A stretch of 64,000 nt of DNA, taken from positions 805,001 to 869,000 of the forward strand of contig NZ_CP040518.1 of the NCBI RefSeq assembly GCF_005848555.1, in the 5' to 3' direction. Positions 54,540 to 63,730 of this stretch are shown here, piece after piece (positions within the stretch are counted from its first letter, which is position 1; every line of letters begins with the position of its first letter). The stretch is from Blautia sp. SC05B48. Its GTDB lineage: Bacteria; Bacillota; Clostridia; Lachnospirales; Lachnospiraceae. A program made the translations under genes and the position numbers. The notes beneath the pieces are model-generated. The model ran no database searches. It saw nothing but the letters and a program-made list of their open reading frames with translations, and had not been told where the DNA came from.

Positions 54540-55382
54540 TCAAAATCTTATGTTTTTTATCATTTTTAAAAATTCTTCTTTTTCCATCTTTCCACTTATC
54601 TCATAAAAAGCGGTATTATCCTTCCAATAAGCAACATAATTTTCTTTTTTATCCTGATTATCTTTTATTTTTTTTATTTCAATTACAATATTTTCATCTT
54701 TCCACTTAAGTGTTTCTAATGTTTCTCCATCTAAATTATAATCACTATTTTTACTGCTATCACTATGATCATTAATATATAATGTTATAATTACATTTTT
54801 ATAATCATACTCTATCAAAGCATTGCCAATATCCGTGTTAATTTCATAGCTTTTAAATTTAAGTCCAACTGGTCTGTACATAAATTGGGGAATTGTATTT
54901 AAATTTAATTTATTTTTCACTTCATCTAACGCCATCTGCTCATCCTTCTGCGCTCTCTCATTTTCTTCATCATTTTCAATTGAAATACTCGTATCATCCC
55001 CAGCCCAATACCTCACAGAATCAATAAAATAACTCCTGTTCGCCTGGCTGGTCATGCTTGCGGCGAAGATACCGGCTGAGCATACAAGTACTGCTGCCGC
55101 TACGCGAGCTGCTTTATGACTTTTCTTTTCGGGCAGATAAACGATTTTTACATTCTCTTTATGATCATCAGTTTTAATACTGTCAGTTTCGTCTTCTTTG
55201 TAAACACCATCTGCTTTCAGTTTTTCTACAAGCCTCTGATAAGCAGCCTTTGCCTCCTCTTCTGTTTCTCCATCATCAGGAATCACTCCATCTGGAAACA
55301 GGATTTTTTCCATCTCTTCGGTTTCTTTTTCATATTCTTCTGCCAACCATTTTTTCAGTTCAGCATCCCTGAAATTTTCCAT
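54540..55382 (-). CDS. DUF4367-domain membrane protein, possible anti-sigma factor
   Basis: A 280-residue protein with a charged cytoplasmic N-terminus (about 1-90), one membrane segment (about 92-112, AARVAAAVLVCSAGIFAASM) and an outer C-terminal DUF4367 domain (about 170-280: YRPVGLKFKSYEI... AYWKDNTAFYEISGKMEKEEFLKMIKNI). This topology is common for partners of small sigma factors in Clostridia. The nearest candidate is the sigma gene at 56607-57134, separated by the opposite-strand murG. The C-terminal coding part is much more AT-rich than neighbours, suggesting acquisition. Confidence 0.75.
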   Translation of the reverse strand: MENFRDAELKKWLAEEYEKETEEMEKILFPDGVIPDDGETEEEAKAAYQRLVEKLKADGVYKEDETDSIKTDDHKENVKIVYLPEKKSHKAARVAAAVLVCSAGIFAASMTSQANRSYFIDSVRYWAGDDTSISIENDEENERAQKDEQMALDEVKNKLNLNTIPQFMYRPVGLKFKSYEINTDIGNALIEYDYKNVIITLYINDHSDSSKNSDYNLDGETLETLKWKDENIVIEIKKIKDNQDKKENYVAYWKDNTAFYEISGKMEKEEFLKMIKNIRF

Positions 55383-55410
55383 TATTTTTCTCCTGTAATC
55401 CTATCTTTCC

Positions 55411-55439
55411 TTGACAATTCCTCCGTTAGAGTTCATATT
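55411..55439 (+). promoter_or_regulatory. Promoter of murG
   Basis: TTGACA (55411-55416) and CATATT (55434-55439) with a 17-bp spacer, 36 bp before the murG start. It is divergent from the DUF4367 gene. Confidence 0.6.
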
Positions 55440-55474
55440 TAATGATAGTATATGACTATTCAGGAGGAATCCAA

Positions 55475-56542
55475 ATGAAACACATCGTACTTACCGGCGG
55501 TGGTACTGCCGGACATGTAACTCCAAATATTGCCCTGATTCCAAAGCTCAGGGAGCTTGGTTATAAGATTTCCTACATCGGTTCCTACGAAGGAATCGAA
55601 AAAAAACTGATCGAAGAACTTGGAATCCCATATTATGGAATCTCATCCGGAAAGCTGAGACGTTACTTCGATCTCAAAAACTTCTCTGACCCGTTTCGTG
55701 TACTGAAGGGATTCAGCCAGGCCAGAAAGATTCTGAAAGAGCTGAAACCGGACGTTGTTTTTTCTAAAGGCGGTTTCGTTACGGTTCCCGTTGTGATCGC
55801 GGCCAAACGTTTAAAAATCCCCGCACTGATCCACGAGTCCGACATGACTCCAGGTCTTGCCAATAAACTCTGTCTCTCTTCTGCATCCAGAATCTGTTGT
55901 AATTTTCCTGAGACAGTCGCCAATCTTCCTGCTGACAAAGCAGTTCTTACAGGAACTCCGATCCGCCAGGAACTTCTTTCCGGAAATGCGGAAAACGGTC
56001 ATAAATTCTGTGGTTTCACTGCTGACAAGCCGGTACTTATGGTCATCGGTGGAAGTCTGGGAGCTGCTTCTGTCAATGATAATGTCCGCAAGATCCTCCC
56101 TAAACTTCTGAAGGAATTCCAGGTTGTCCATCTCTGCGGAAAGGGAAAAACCGATGAATCTCTCAACGGTACTGCCGGATACGTCCAGTATGAATATATC
56201 CAGGACGAGCTTCCGGATCTGTTTGCCATGGCTGATATTGTGATCTCCCGCGCAGGCGCTAACGCGATCTGTGAGATCCGCGAACTTCATAAGCCAAATC
56301 TTCTGATCCCGCTTTCTGCCAAAGCCAGTCGTGGTGACCAGATCCTTAACGCTCGATCCTTCGAACGCCAGGGCTTCAGTAAAGTGCTGGAAGAAGAGAA
56401 GATCACAGAAGAAAAGCTTCTGGAAACCATCCGCCAGCTCTATACCGATCGTCAGAAATATACAGATGCCATGGCAGGAAACGGCCAGGTAGATTCCATC
56501 AGTAAGATCACTGATCTTATTGAAGAATGCGCCGGAGCCTGA
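55475..56542 (+). CDS. murG: MurG: lipid II-forming N-acetylglucosaminyltransferase
   Basis: A 355-residue GT28 glycosyltransferase that adds GlcNAc to lipid I at the inner membrane face. Motifs: LTGGGTAGHVTPN, SKGGFVTVPVVIAAK, LIHESDMTPGLANK, VLMVIGGSLGAASVN and ISRAGANAICEI. ATG 55475 was chosen for AGGAGG eight bases upstream. It is monocistronic here, outside any division/cell-wall cluster. Confidence 0.97.
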   Translation: MKHIVLTGGGTAGHVTPNIALIPKLRELGYKISYIGSYEGIEKKLIEELGIPYYGISSGKLRRYFDLKNFSDPFRVLKGFSQARKILKELKPDVVFSKGGFVTVPVVIAAKRLKIPALIHESDMTPGLANKLCLSSASRICCNFPETVANLPADKAVLTGTPIRQELLSGNAENGHKFCGFTADKPVLMVIGGSLGAASVNDNVRKILPKLLKEFQVVHLCGKGKTDESLNGTAGYVQYEYIQDELPDLFAMADIVISRAGANAICEIRELHKPNLLIPLSAKASRGDQILNARSFERQGFSKVLEEEKITEEKLLETIRQLYTDRQKYTDAMAGNGQVDSISKITDLIEECAGA

Positions 56543-56569
56543 CTATATTTCCACAACAGCCATATGAAA

Positions 56570-56607
56570 ACTCTGCCACTCCCTTCCGGGCTGGCAGGGT
56601 TTTCTTT
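56570..56607 (+). terminator. Terminator of murG
   Basis: ACTCTGCCA pairs with TGGCAGGGT (one G-T pair), followed by TTTCTTTT. It abuts the sigma-factor stop codon, so it may end both convergent transcripts. Confidence 0.8.
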
Positions 56608-57134
56608 TATTCGTATACTTTGCGAAATTCTTCCTGCAGCCAGCGCTTCGCTTTATATATCCTGTTATTGACACCACTTTTCGTCAGACCATATTCTTCT
56701 GCAACTGTTTCAGCGGAAATCTCCAGATATTTGACCTGAATTAAGATCTCATAATTCATCGGCTGTTCCTTTCGAAATCTTCTCAGCACCATATACATAA
56801 ATTCTTTCTTCTCTTTACGCAGAAATACCTCTTCCGCATCGACCGAATTCTGTTCTTCCAGAAAAGCCGCAACTTCTTCCTGACAGACAAACTCATGCTT
56901 GGAGCTTGATTTCTTTATATAATCCAAAGCCTTATTCATAGATGCCGTCTTGATCAGAGAAAACATCATCTTTTCATTATCAATATTCAGGCCATCCTTT
57001 ATAGTATACATTTTGTAAAGTACATCCTGACTGACATCATCAGCAGCACTCCAGTCATGGAGAACCCCATACGCATACCCTCTGGATATTTTTCGGTATT
57101 TAAGATAAAACTCTTCAAATGTCTGATTGTTCAT
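56607..57134 (-). CDS. Sigma-70 family (ECF-like) RNA polymerase sigma factor
   Basis: A 175-residue small sigma factor. Region 2 is at about 5-75 (FYLKYRKISRGYAYGVLHDWSAADDVSQDVLYKMY) and region 4 at about 115-170 (MNYEILIQVKYLEISAETVAEEYGLTKSGVNNRIYKAKRWLQEEF), whose helix-turn-helix would read the -35. Target genes are unknown. GAGG precedes the start. The likely partner is the DUF4367 protein on the other side of murG. Confidence 0.88.
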   Translation of the reverse strand: MNNQTFEEFYLKYRKISRGYAYGVLHDWSAADDVSQDVLYKMYTIKDGLNIDNEKMMFSLIKTASMNKALDYIKKSSSKHEFVCQEEVAAFLEEQNSVDAEEVFLRKEKKEFMYMVLRRFRKEQPMNYEILIQVKYLEISAETVAEEYGLTKSGVNNRIYKAKRWLQEEFRKVYE

Positions 57135-57157
57135 TTTTCCTCTTTAGTGGCTATTTG

Positions 57158-57562
57158 TCATTCTTTAATTTTCTTTAAGATTTCATCTCTCACCTCATCG
57201 CTGAGTTCTCCGGGTTTCCAGGTTAAACCAACACCATCTCCCTCATATCTCGGAATCAGATGCATGTGAAAATGAAACACAGTCTGTCCTGCGATCTCTC
57301 CATTGTTCTGCACAACATTAAATCCATCACAGTTCAGTGCATCTCTCAGCTTTCCTGCCATTTTTTTAGCCAGGATCATTGCTTTTCCGGCAGTCTCATC
57401 CGGAAGTTCATAAATATTCGCTGCATGCTTTTTCGGCAGGATCAATGAGTGTCCTTTGCTTGCCGGTCCCAGATCCAGAATCACGCGAAATTCCTCATCC
57501 TCATAAAGTGTTGCTGATGGAATCTCTCCATTTGCGATTTTACAAAATATGCAGTCTCCCAT
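57158..57562 (-). CDS. HIT-family nucleotide hydrolase
   Basis: A 134-residue HIT protein. The histidine triad HFHMHLIPR is at about residues 96-104; the N-terminal CIFCKIANGEIPSATLYED is typical of bacterial HinT/Hit proteins, with cysteines for zinc. It hydrolyses nucleoside phosphoramidates or dinucleotides. AAGGAGG precedes ATG. It is upstream of the sigma gene by 23 bp and may be co-transcribed. Confidence 0.95.
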   Translation of the reverse strand: MGDCIFCKIANGEIPSATLYEDEEFRVILDLGPASKGHSLILPKKHAANIYELPDETAGKAMILAKKMAGKLRDALNCDGFNVVQNNGEIAGQTVFHFHMHLIPRYEGDGVGLTWKPGELSDEVRDEILKKIKE

Positions 57563-57692
57563 TATTTTGTCCTCCTTGTTTGCAAAATTATTTTATCTAT
57601 ATTCTTATTTTGTCGTATTTTCTCGAATTTTTCAATACTGTTCTTGTTGATATTTGAAATTTCTGATGTTAATATTTTTCCGAGGTGATAAT

Positions 57693-58367
57693 ATGTGCAA
57701 CGATACTACAGTCAGTAAATTGAAAAACGATTTTCATTATACACTTTCAAAATTTTCACATGAACTCCGGAATCCTCTGACTCTTATTAACAGCGGACTC
57801 CAGATGATCGCATCTGCACATCCTGAGGTCAAAGAATATGAGCACTGGGATGATGTTATGGATAATCTTGATTATGTAAAAGAACTTCTTGATGAACTTT
57901 CTGCATTTAATAATGCAGGCCATGTCAAAAGAGAAAACATTGACACCTGCTGCTATCTCCGAACGATTCTTTCCTCCATAAAACCTACTCTGGATTATCT
58001 GGAGATCACGCTTGAAACAGATATTCCGGATTCATTGCCATCGATAGCTCTTGACCGGATCCGTGTCCGGCAGATGCTTCTGAATCTTCTGAAAAACGCA
58101 TGGGAAGCCGTTCCCATTCCCGGAGGAAAGATTTCTTTTTCTGTCATTCCGGAAAATTCCGGCATCCGCATTGATATCCGGGATAACGGATGTGGAATCT
58201 CAAAGGAACAGCAGGCTACGATATTTCAGCCATTTTTCACAACCAAAGAATCCGGGACCGGCCTTGGCCTTGCTGTTTCAAAACAGATCGCTCAGGCACA
58301 CAGTGGAGACATCACGCTTGAGAGTACTCCCGGTCAGGGAACTGTTTTCCATATTTTTCTGGGATGA
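57693..58367 (+). CDS. Soluble sensor-less histidine kinase
   Basis: A 224-residue kinase with only a HisKA-type dimerisation domain (H-box FSHELRNPLTLI near residue 25) and an HATPase domain: N-box LLNLLKNAWEAVP, G1 DIRDNGCGIS, F-box FQPFFTTKESGTGLGLAVSKQIA. It has no membrane segment and no sensor domain. It is similar in build to the kinase part of Spo0A-phosphorelay kinases and NtrB. No response regulator is adjacent. GAGGTG precedes ATG 57693. The 3' end overlaps the rhomboid gene by 34 bp. Confidence 0.9.
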   Translation: MCNDTTVSKLKNDFHYTLSKFSHELRNPLTLINSGLQMIASAHPEVKEYEHWDDVMDNLDYVKELLDELSAFNNAGHVKRENIDTCCYLRTILSSIKPTLDYLEITLETDIPDSLPSIALDRIRVRQMLLNLLKNAWEAVPIPGGKISFSVIPENSGIRIDIRDNGCGISKEQQATIFQPFFTTKESGTGLGLAVSKQIAQAHSGDITLESTPGQGTVFHIFLG

Positions 58368-58954
58368 TAAAGAATTACAGCGATCAGGAAACCACTCAAC
58401 AAACCGCCTATATGCGCTACGTTATCCACGCCTTCACTTGCAAATCCGAAATACAGAGAAAATGCGGCCATGATCAACATCTGCCTGACAGTCAGATCCG
58501 CCACTCTTCCTCTGTGCCGTATGATCACATAGATCATACCGCCCATGACTGCAAAAACAGCTCCGGAAGCTCCTGCAGATAAAGAAGTGTTTCCTGCATA
58601 CATATCAAAAAACAAAGAGAGCATATTTCCGCCCAGACCACCAAATATATAGATCAGAAAAAATTTTATCTTTCCTGTTACCGGTTCCAGTCTCTGGCCA
58701 AGCACAAACAGAACCAGCATATTATTGATCAGATGCGGCGCACCAAAATGCAGAAACATACTGCTAAACATCCGATACCACTGTCCCTGTCCCAGGATCA
58801 ATGGTGCATAAGCAGCACCGCATTCCAGCATATGCTGCCCGTTCTCCGAGCCGCCGGTAAATTCCACCACAAGAAAGATCAGCGTATTTATGAGGATCAG
58901 TAAAACTGTCACAGGTTCTTTTTTTATTTCTTCCAATTCCGGCCTCTTTTCCAC
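58334..58954 (-). CDS. Rhomboid-family intramembrane serine protease
   Basis: A 206-residue, six-helix protein. The catalytic serine is in GASGAVFAVMG (about residue 130) and the histidine in VDNVAHIGGLLSGF (about 180); WYRMFSSMFLHFGAPHLINNMLVL is the conserved L1/helix-2 region. It cleaves membrane proteins within the bilayer. The start is GTG 58954 with only a weak ribosome site. It is convergent with the histidine-kinase gene, overlapping by 34 bp. Confidence 0.93.
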   Translation of the reverse strand: MEKRPELEEIKKEPVTVLLILINTLIFLVVEFTGGSENGQHMLECGAAYAPLILGQGQWYRMFSSMFLHFGAPHLINNMLVLFVLGQRLEPVTGKIKFFLIYIFGGLGGNMLSLFFDMYAGNTSLSAGASGAVFAVMGGMIYVIIRHRGRVADLTVRQMLIMAAFSLYFGFASEGVDNVAHIGGLLSGFLIAVILYHPRKIWKTVP

Positions 58955-59094
58955 AGCGGTTCCGGAAATATTTCCCGTAACTCGCTGTTATAATCTGAAA
59001 ATTCGAATTCATTTCATTATTTTAACAGATTTTCATCAGGCGGACAACCTGCGGTCCTATATTAATACGATACAAAACCGGACTTTTCGCTCTG

Positions 59095-60525
59095 TTATTT
59101 CAAAAAAATATAACGGGCCTGTGCAAAATCAACTTCATCCTCATCCTCCAACAAATAATCTTCTCCTGTTTTCAGAAGCTGTCCATTTACAGAAGTCCCA
59201 TTTCTGGAGTTCAGATCTGCCAGATAATATGCCCCCTCCCTTTTTCGGATCTTGGCATGGATCCTGCTGACAGTTGGTATATTGATCACTGCATCCGCCG
59301 CAGTTTCCAGTTTTCCGATCACTGTGATATCTTTTTCCAAATAAATGGTAGCCAATTCCCCCGGTTCCCGGCTCACTAATGTAGCAGGACCTTTAGATGC
59401 ACCTGCCGAAAGAACTACTGTTTCACCAAATCCATCTGAAAAATCCTCCGCTTTTGTCGGAATGTTTTTTTTGATCTTTTCCAGTTCTTTTCTGCTGCCA
59501 CCGGCATTGCTCCCTGACAGCGTACCAGATTCTTTCTGATCTTCAGAATATACAGCTGTCTCTTTTTCCGCCGCACCATATTTCTGCTCAGGCACCGGCG
59601 TATCCGGTTTTTTCTTTTTTCCACAGACTTTTTTGATCAGAATATAGCTCAGCATCCCCAGTATCATTGCTGCAAGAACTCCCAGAAGAAAAATCTCTTT
59701 GCTTATTCTTGGAATATATCCACCGGCCATTCCTGCCGTAATTCCCAGAAGAAGCACCAATGCTGCACCAAATCCAGCCACTGGCTTCCATATTTTGTTT
59801 GTTTTCCGCTTCTGTGAGTCCGCTGAAGCTTTTTTCTGTTTTTCATTTCCGGACACACTGGCTCTCTCCCAGTTTTCCATCTGCCACAGATTATCTTCTT
59901 TTTCCTCCTCTGTCATCCTGTTTTCTTCCTGGACCACTGTTTTCTTCTTTTCATATGGAGAAAAATCTTCCTCGTCGCTGTTACATATTTTATATAACTC
60001 TTCCTTGATGTATTCCAGATGAAAGCTGTCCTCCAGTGCACGTCTGTATACACTGTATCCCAGCATGACCGCTTTTCCGTCTTCATGATCCAGCTTTGGA
60101 AGGATATACTCCGCAAGACTCTGAAACTGTTTCTGTACCTCCCCATGAAATCCCGGCATATAACAAAAACGGACACTTTTTCTTTCCGCATCCAGATAAA
60201 TATATTCCGGTTCCAGGATCAGCTGACAGGGATTCAAAAGATACTCGGACATTTCTTCCATGATCTGTATAAAGCCTCCCAATATCATCTGAAGCGACTC
60301 CAGATCCATCTTTTTTTCCTCAAAAAGCGCCGTCATGGAATGCCTGGAAGTTATATCATAATACACCATGAATTTTCCGTCGATTCCCTGTATCCTGCAT
60401 TGAAGAAGATCCGGCACAGCATTGGCCACGATCATTCTTACCTGGTAAGAATCTGTATCGATTCTCTCATCTCCTGTCAGGATCAGATAATTATGATTCA
60501 TATCTCTTTTATATTCCGTTCTCAT
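59095..60525 (-). CDS. DUF6382-FHA domain protein of the Tad cluster
   Basis: A 476-residue protein. The N-terminal 180 residues (YLILTGDERIDTDSYQVRMIVANAVPDLLQCRIQGIDGKFMVYYDITSRHSM) match the DUF6382 type. A charged linker and two close membrane segments follow (about 250-295), then a C-terminal FHA domain (about 395-476: ITVIGKLETAADAVINIPTVSRIHAKIRKREGAYYLADLNSRNGTSVNG). FHA domains bind phosphothreonine, so the protein may link Ser/Thr kinase signalling to pilus assembly. It is last in the pilus operon, one base after the TadE-like gene. Confidence 0.87.
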   Translation of the reverse strand: MRTEYKRDMNHNYLILTGDERIDTDSYQVRMIVANAVPDLLQCRIQGIDGKFMVYYDITSRHSMTALFEEKKMDLESLQMILGGFIQIMEEMSEYLLNPCQLILEPEYIYLDAERKSVRFCYMPGFHGEVQKQFQSLAEYILPKLDHEDGKAVMLGYSVYRRALEDSFHLEYIKEELYKICNSDEEDFSPYEKKKTVVQEENRMTEEEKEDNLWQMENWERASVSGNEKQKKASADSQKRKTNKIWKPVAGFGAALVLLLGITAGMAGGYIPRISKEIFLLGVLAAMILGMLSYILIKKVCGKKKKPDTPVPEQKYGAAEKETAVYSEDQKESGTLSGSNAGGSRKELEKIKKNIPTKAEDFSDGFGETVVLSAGASKGPATLVSREPGELATIYLEKDITVIGKLETAADAVINIPTVSRIHAKIRKREGAYYLADLNSRNGTSVNGQLLKTGEDYLLEDEDEVDFAQARYIFLK

Positions 60526-60526
60526 T

Positions 60527-60958
60527 TTATGGCGTCACCTCTCCCAGCATATCCACAGTTCCTTTTACCTTGCGGATCCATCCCACAGGCCGCAGAGGCT
60601 TTGCCTTACCACTTACTTCCAGCTTCCATTTCTGCCCCAGGAATCCGGCCGGTATTTCCAGTCTGTAATTTACTTTCACTGTTTTTCCCGCATTTGTCTG
60701 CATGCTAAGATTCTTTCCTCCCAGCAGCCCGATACCTCCCAGCATTCTTCCCTGTATATCCGCCTTTTCATATATGTTCCCTTTCTTTTTATATCCTTCC
60801 ATACTGCCGCTGACTGCTGCCTCATAAGCTGCCGCAGTGAGATATGCTCTGTCATGTACAAAAAAATCCAGATACAGCACTCCGATCAGTATCATAAGCA
60901 CCAGAGGCATGAGCAATGCAGCTTCTATTGTAAAACTCCCCTTTTTTATTTTTCTCAC
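60527..60958 (-). CDS. TadE-like pseudopilin
   Basis: A 143-residue protein with a short basic leader and the TadE-type segment KKGSFTIEAALLMPLVLMILIGVLYLDFFV (about 6-35). The glycine before SFTIEA would be cleaved by the prepilin peptidase next door, leaving Glu at position +5. The rest is an outer strand-rich domain. The start is GTG 60958 with GGAGGGA upstream, overlapping the peptidase stop by four bases. Confidence 0.87.
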   Translation of the reverse strand: MRKIKKGSFTIEAALLMPLVLMILIGVLYLDFFVHDRAYLTAAAYEAAVSGSMEGYKKKGNIYEKADIQGRMLGGIGLLGGKNLSMQTNAGKTVKVNYRLEIPAGFLGQKWKLEVSGKAKPLRPVGWIRKVKGTVDMLGEVTP

Positions 60959-61371
60959 AAAAATATCCCTCCCAAATATCCGATCAGCAAAAACGGTACA
61001 AAAGGAATTTCCTCACTTCGGCTTTTTTTTAGAATAAGATACTCAATGCCTGAGTAGATTCCGCACAACAATAATGCCCCACCGAGGATCCCTGCCAGTT
61101 CTCCGGCTCCTAACACAGAACCCATTGTCAGTATCAGCAATCCGTCTCCAAATCCGACCATTCCTCCACTGATCAAAGCGATCAAAATTATAAATACTCC
61201 GATTCCCATAGAAATAATCCCTGCCGGCCAGAGAAGTCCCTGCCTGATCCGCCACAAGATCCCGCCTGTCAGGAATATAAAGAGTACCGGTAAACAGATT
61301 TCTTTTTTTCGGATATCTGTCCAGGTATTAATTCCAAGAAGTACAGTCATGCAAATTTTAACACTGCTCAT
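60955..61371 (-). CDS. A24-type prepilin peptidase (TadV/CpaA-like)
   Basis: A 138-residue, small membrane aspartic peptidase. The two catalytic aspartates are in NTWTDIRKKEI (about residue 16) and GFGDGLLIL (about 72, the GxGD motif). It lacks the N-methyltransferase domain of PilD, as usual for Tad systems. It should process the Flp pilin and TadE-like proteins of this operon. ATG 61371 has AAAGGAG upstream and overlaps the preceding gene. Confidence 0.9.
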   Translation of the reverse strand: MSSVKICMTVLLGINTWTDIRKKEICLPVLFIFLTGGILWRIRQGLLWPAGIISMGIGVFIILIALISGGMVGFGDGLLILTMGSVLGAGELAGILGGALLLCGIYSGIEYLILKKSRSEEIPFVPFLLIGYLGGIFL

Positions 61372-61382
61372 GATTTCTCCTT

Positions 61383-62159
61383 TCAGCCACATCGTCCGCA
61401 GGCACTCATTTCATCGGAAACCTCAGTTTCTTTCACCATCCGTACTGATCGTTTCAATGCACTGCAGCTTTCCCTGTTATGAAAACGGTTACTCTTTTTT
61501 GTGATATATACCACTCCAGCCGGTTCCTGCCCACGACTGCACAGCTCACAGGCCTGATACTTTTCTCCATATGCATTTTTTAAAGTTTTAACCGAAGAGC
61601 CTGATATCTGCTGAACAGACAGATTCAGATAACTGCACCCCAGTTTTCTGTGATACACACTTCCTGATTCTGTCACATACACCATAGGCTGGCTCTCCAC
61701 TGTATCATTTCCATTTTCGTATATCACACCATTCCACGTATGAACCTTTACCGTATTGTGGAACCATATTTTAGGAAGCGGGATCAGACCGCCTATGGGT
61801 TGATAGGAATATACGTCCGGCAATGTGATCGTTTCTGCACCTGAGCCGCCGGTACCATACGCATACATACCTGCTTCTTTTGCTTTCTGGCACAAGCCGG
61901 TCAGATGCTCCGTCTGTACTTTGTAAATATCCATAAAAGAAAGCAGCGTGAGCACTCCGAAAAAAAACAACGGAAAAACCATCGCAGTCTCCAGGGTGAG
62001 ACTTGCTTTTTTCAGAAAGGTGCACAGGGATACTTTTCCAGGAAGCGTTTTCCGGCTTATCGGGGAAAGCAGGAAAAAAGCTCTTCGAGAGCGCCTTTCT
62101 CTTTTTTGATCCAGTCTGTTTATCTGATTTTTATCTTCTTTTTCTTCCTGAAAAAGCAT
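61383..62159 (-). CDS. Pilus-associated protein with TadE-like N-terminal segment
   Basis: A 258-residue protein. After a basic N-terminus of about 50 residues comes LKKASLTLETAMVFPLFFFGVLTLLSFMDIYK, a TadE/pilin-like membrane segment with Glu at the processing position. The outer part has two related cysteine motifs (YHRKLGCSYLN... YQACELCSRG and FHNRESCSALKR... MSACGRCG), likely disulfides or metal sites. GAGGTG precedes ATG 62159. It lies between the DUF5702-like gene and the prepilin peptidase gene. Confidence 0.8.
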   Translation of the reverse strand: MLFQEEKEDKNQINRLDQKRERRSRRAFFLLSPISRKTLPGKVSLCTFLKKASLTLETAMVFPLFFFGVLTLLSFMDIYKVQTEHLTGLCQKAKEAGMYAYGTGGSGAETITLPDVYSYQPIGGLIPLPKIWFHNTVKVHTWNGVIYENGNDTVESQPMVYVTESGSVYHRKLGCSYLNLSVQQISGSSVKTLKNAYGEKYQACELCSRGQEPAGVVYITKKSNRFHNRESCSALKRSVRMVKETEVSDEMSACGRCG

Positions 62160-62177
62160 CCCTGTGCACCTCTCTTT

Positions 62178-63671
62178 CTATTCATACGCATACTGACGCG
62201 AAACTGTAAATATTTTCCGTCGGTTTGCTTTTACATCTGCAGACGCTTCCAGGGCAGTGATGCAGTGGTCCATCTGAAAACCCGGTCTTTTTCCCTTTTC
62301 ACGTACAGAGCACTCGATCATATCCATTCCTCTCAGAACTTTATCCTGTTTTCCTTTCGCCATAAGCAGAACCTGAAGATAATCCTCATAAGACATTCCA
62401 TTCCCTGCATCCTTTCTTGAAGAATCCAGTTTGTCCAGGATATTGGGCAGATTACTCAAAGACAGCTGCCAGTCTGAGGAGTTTTTTATAAGAGGCACAT
62501 GCCCTCCTGCAAAAAGTTCCCGGACATCCAGAATACTCTCCGCAAATGCCCAGCAAAAGATCAGTGCCGCTTCGATCACTGCTGCCGCCGGCGGGATCAG
62601 AAAACCCGATGCAATAGCCAGCGCCAGTGTTTCGACCTGTATCCGTTTTCCACCATCTGAAAGCAGGTACGCCATGTTAACCCCCTGACGGATAACCAGA
62701 AGTTTTCCTGCCACGGACTTCAGATTTTCCCGATCACTGTTCTTCCCTCCAAGAATATATTCCGCCTGATAATTCAACCCTGCCGCTGCCGGTCTTCGAT
62801 AATTTCCCAGTTTCTTTAGCAGATACTGTCCAAATAATATTCCGGACGTATACGAATTATCGGATTGTATATCCGTATCCAACATTAGTCCTGTCTGGAG
62901 CTTTCTTCCGGATGTAAGGCTTTTTCTGTCTGTAACCGCATCCGATATTCCCCGTTCGGATGGTACTACCAGATCAATAAGTCCCATTTTACGGACTCTT
63001 CTGATGATTGGAATAGGATTTTCTACGCTTTCATCAACACCGCCGGTAAAATCATCCCCATTTCCTGCATCCGAAAAATCTCCCTGATTTTTTTGTTGCT
63101 CCTGTTCTTTTTTTGCTTCTTCGCTTTTCTGTGCGGCATCCGTAATGGCAGAATCATAGGAATCCAATGTTCCTTTATTTTCTGCCTGTTCTCCTTTTTT
63201 CTCTGCATCCTCTGTCTTCTTTTCCTGATCCTTCAGTTTTCCGAGAAGAGTCTGTACCCCCTGGCTTCCCAGAGTTTCACGCATATACTGAACAGCCTGC
63301 TTGTAAAAAACCTCGCCTTTTCCATCGCTCAGAAGCTGATAACCATTGAATCCGCCCTGGAGAAGCTCCAGTTTCTGACTGTTCTGTTTCAATACAGGTT
63401 TCATATAAGTCTGAAAATCATCATATACAGAAGCCATATCCAGTTCTTCTTTTCCACCTGCATACAGTGCAAACAGCTCATAATCTTCCAGAAGCGTTCG
63501 GTCATACTGTCCAAACAGGGAATATAAGCCAATATCCATACTGTTAAGTATCTGTGTCCTGGCAGCTGCCATGCGTACAGATTCAATGCTGGCACACACA
63601 AGAGAAAGAACCAGGCTCAAGATCAGAGCCAGAAAGATCGTAATGCTGCCTTTTTTCACATTTCCTGCCAA
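62178..63671 (-). CDS. DUF5702-like Tad-cluster protein
   Basis: A 497-residue protein. KKGSITIFLALILSLVLSLVCASIESVRMAAART at the N-terminus is a TadG/TadE-like membrane anchor. A long outer region follows with a Lys/Glu/Gln-rich coiled coil (about 150-205), then a more globular part with hydrophobic segments near 350-375. It matches the DUF5702 family found in Clostridial Tad loci; its role in the pilus is unknown. It starts at TTG 63671 with GGAGAGG upstream. Confidence 0.82.
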   Translation of the reverse strand: MAGNVKKGSITIFLALILSLVLSLVCASIESVRMAAARTQILNSMDIGLYSLFGQYDRTLLEDYELFALYAGGKEELDMASVYDDFQTYMKPVLKQNSQKLELLQGGFNGYQLLSDGKGEVFYKQAVQYMRETLGSQGVQTLLGKLKDQEKKTEDAEKKGEQAENKGTLDSYDSAITDAAQKSEEAKKEQEQQKNQGDFSDAGNGDDFTGGVDESVENPIPIIRRVRKMGLIDLVVPSERGISDAVTDRKSLTSGRKLQTGLMLDTDIQSDNSYTSGILFGQYLLKKLGNYRRPAAAGLNYQAEYILGGKNSDRENLKSVAGKLLVIRQGVNMAYLLSDGGKRIQVETLALAIASGFLIPPAAAVIEAALIFCWAFAESILDVRELFAGGHVPLIKNSSDWQLSLSNLPNILDKLDSSRKDAGNGMSYEDYLQVLLMAKGKQDKVLRGMDMIECSVREKGKRPGFQMDHCITALEASADVKANRRKIFTVSRQYAYE

Positions 63672-63730
63672 GGGGTACCTCTCCTTTCCAAAACGGAAAT
63701 ATCAGCAGATATCACCGTTTTTTCTCATTT

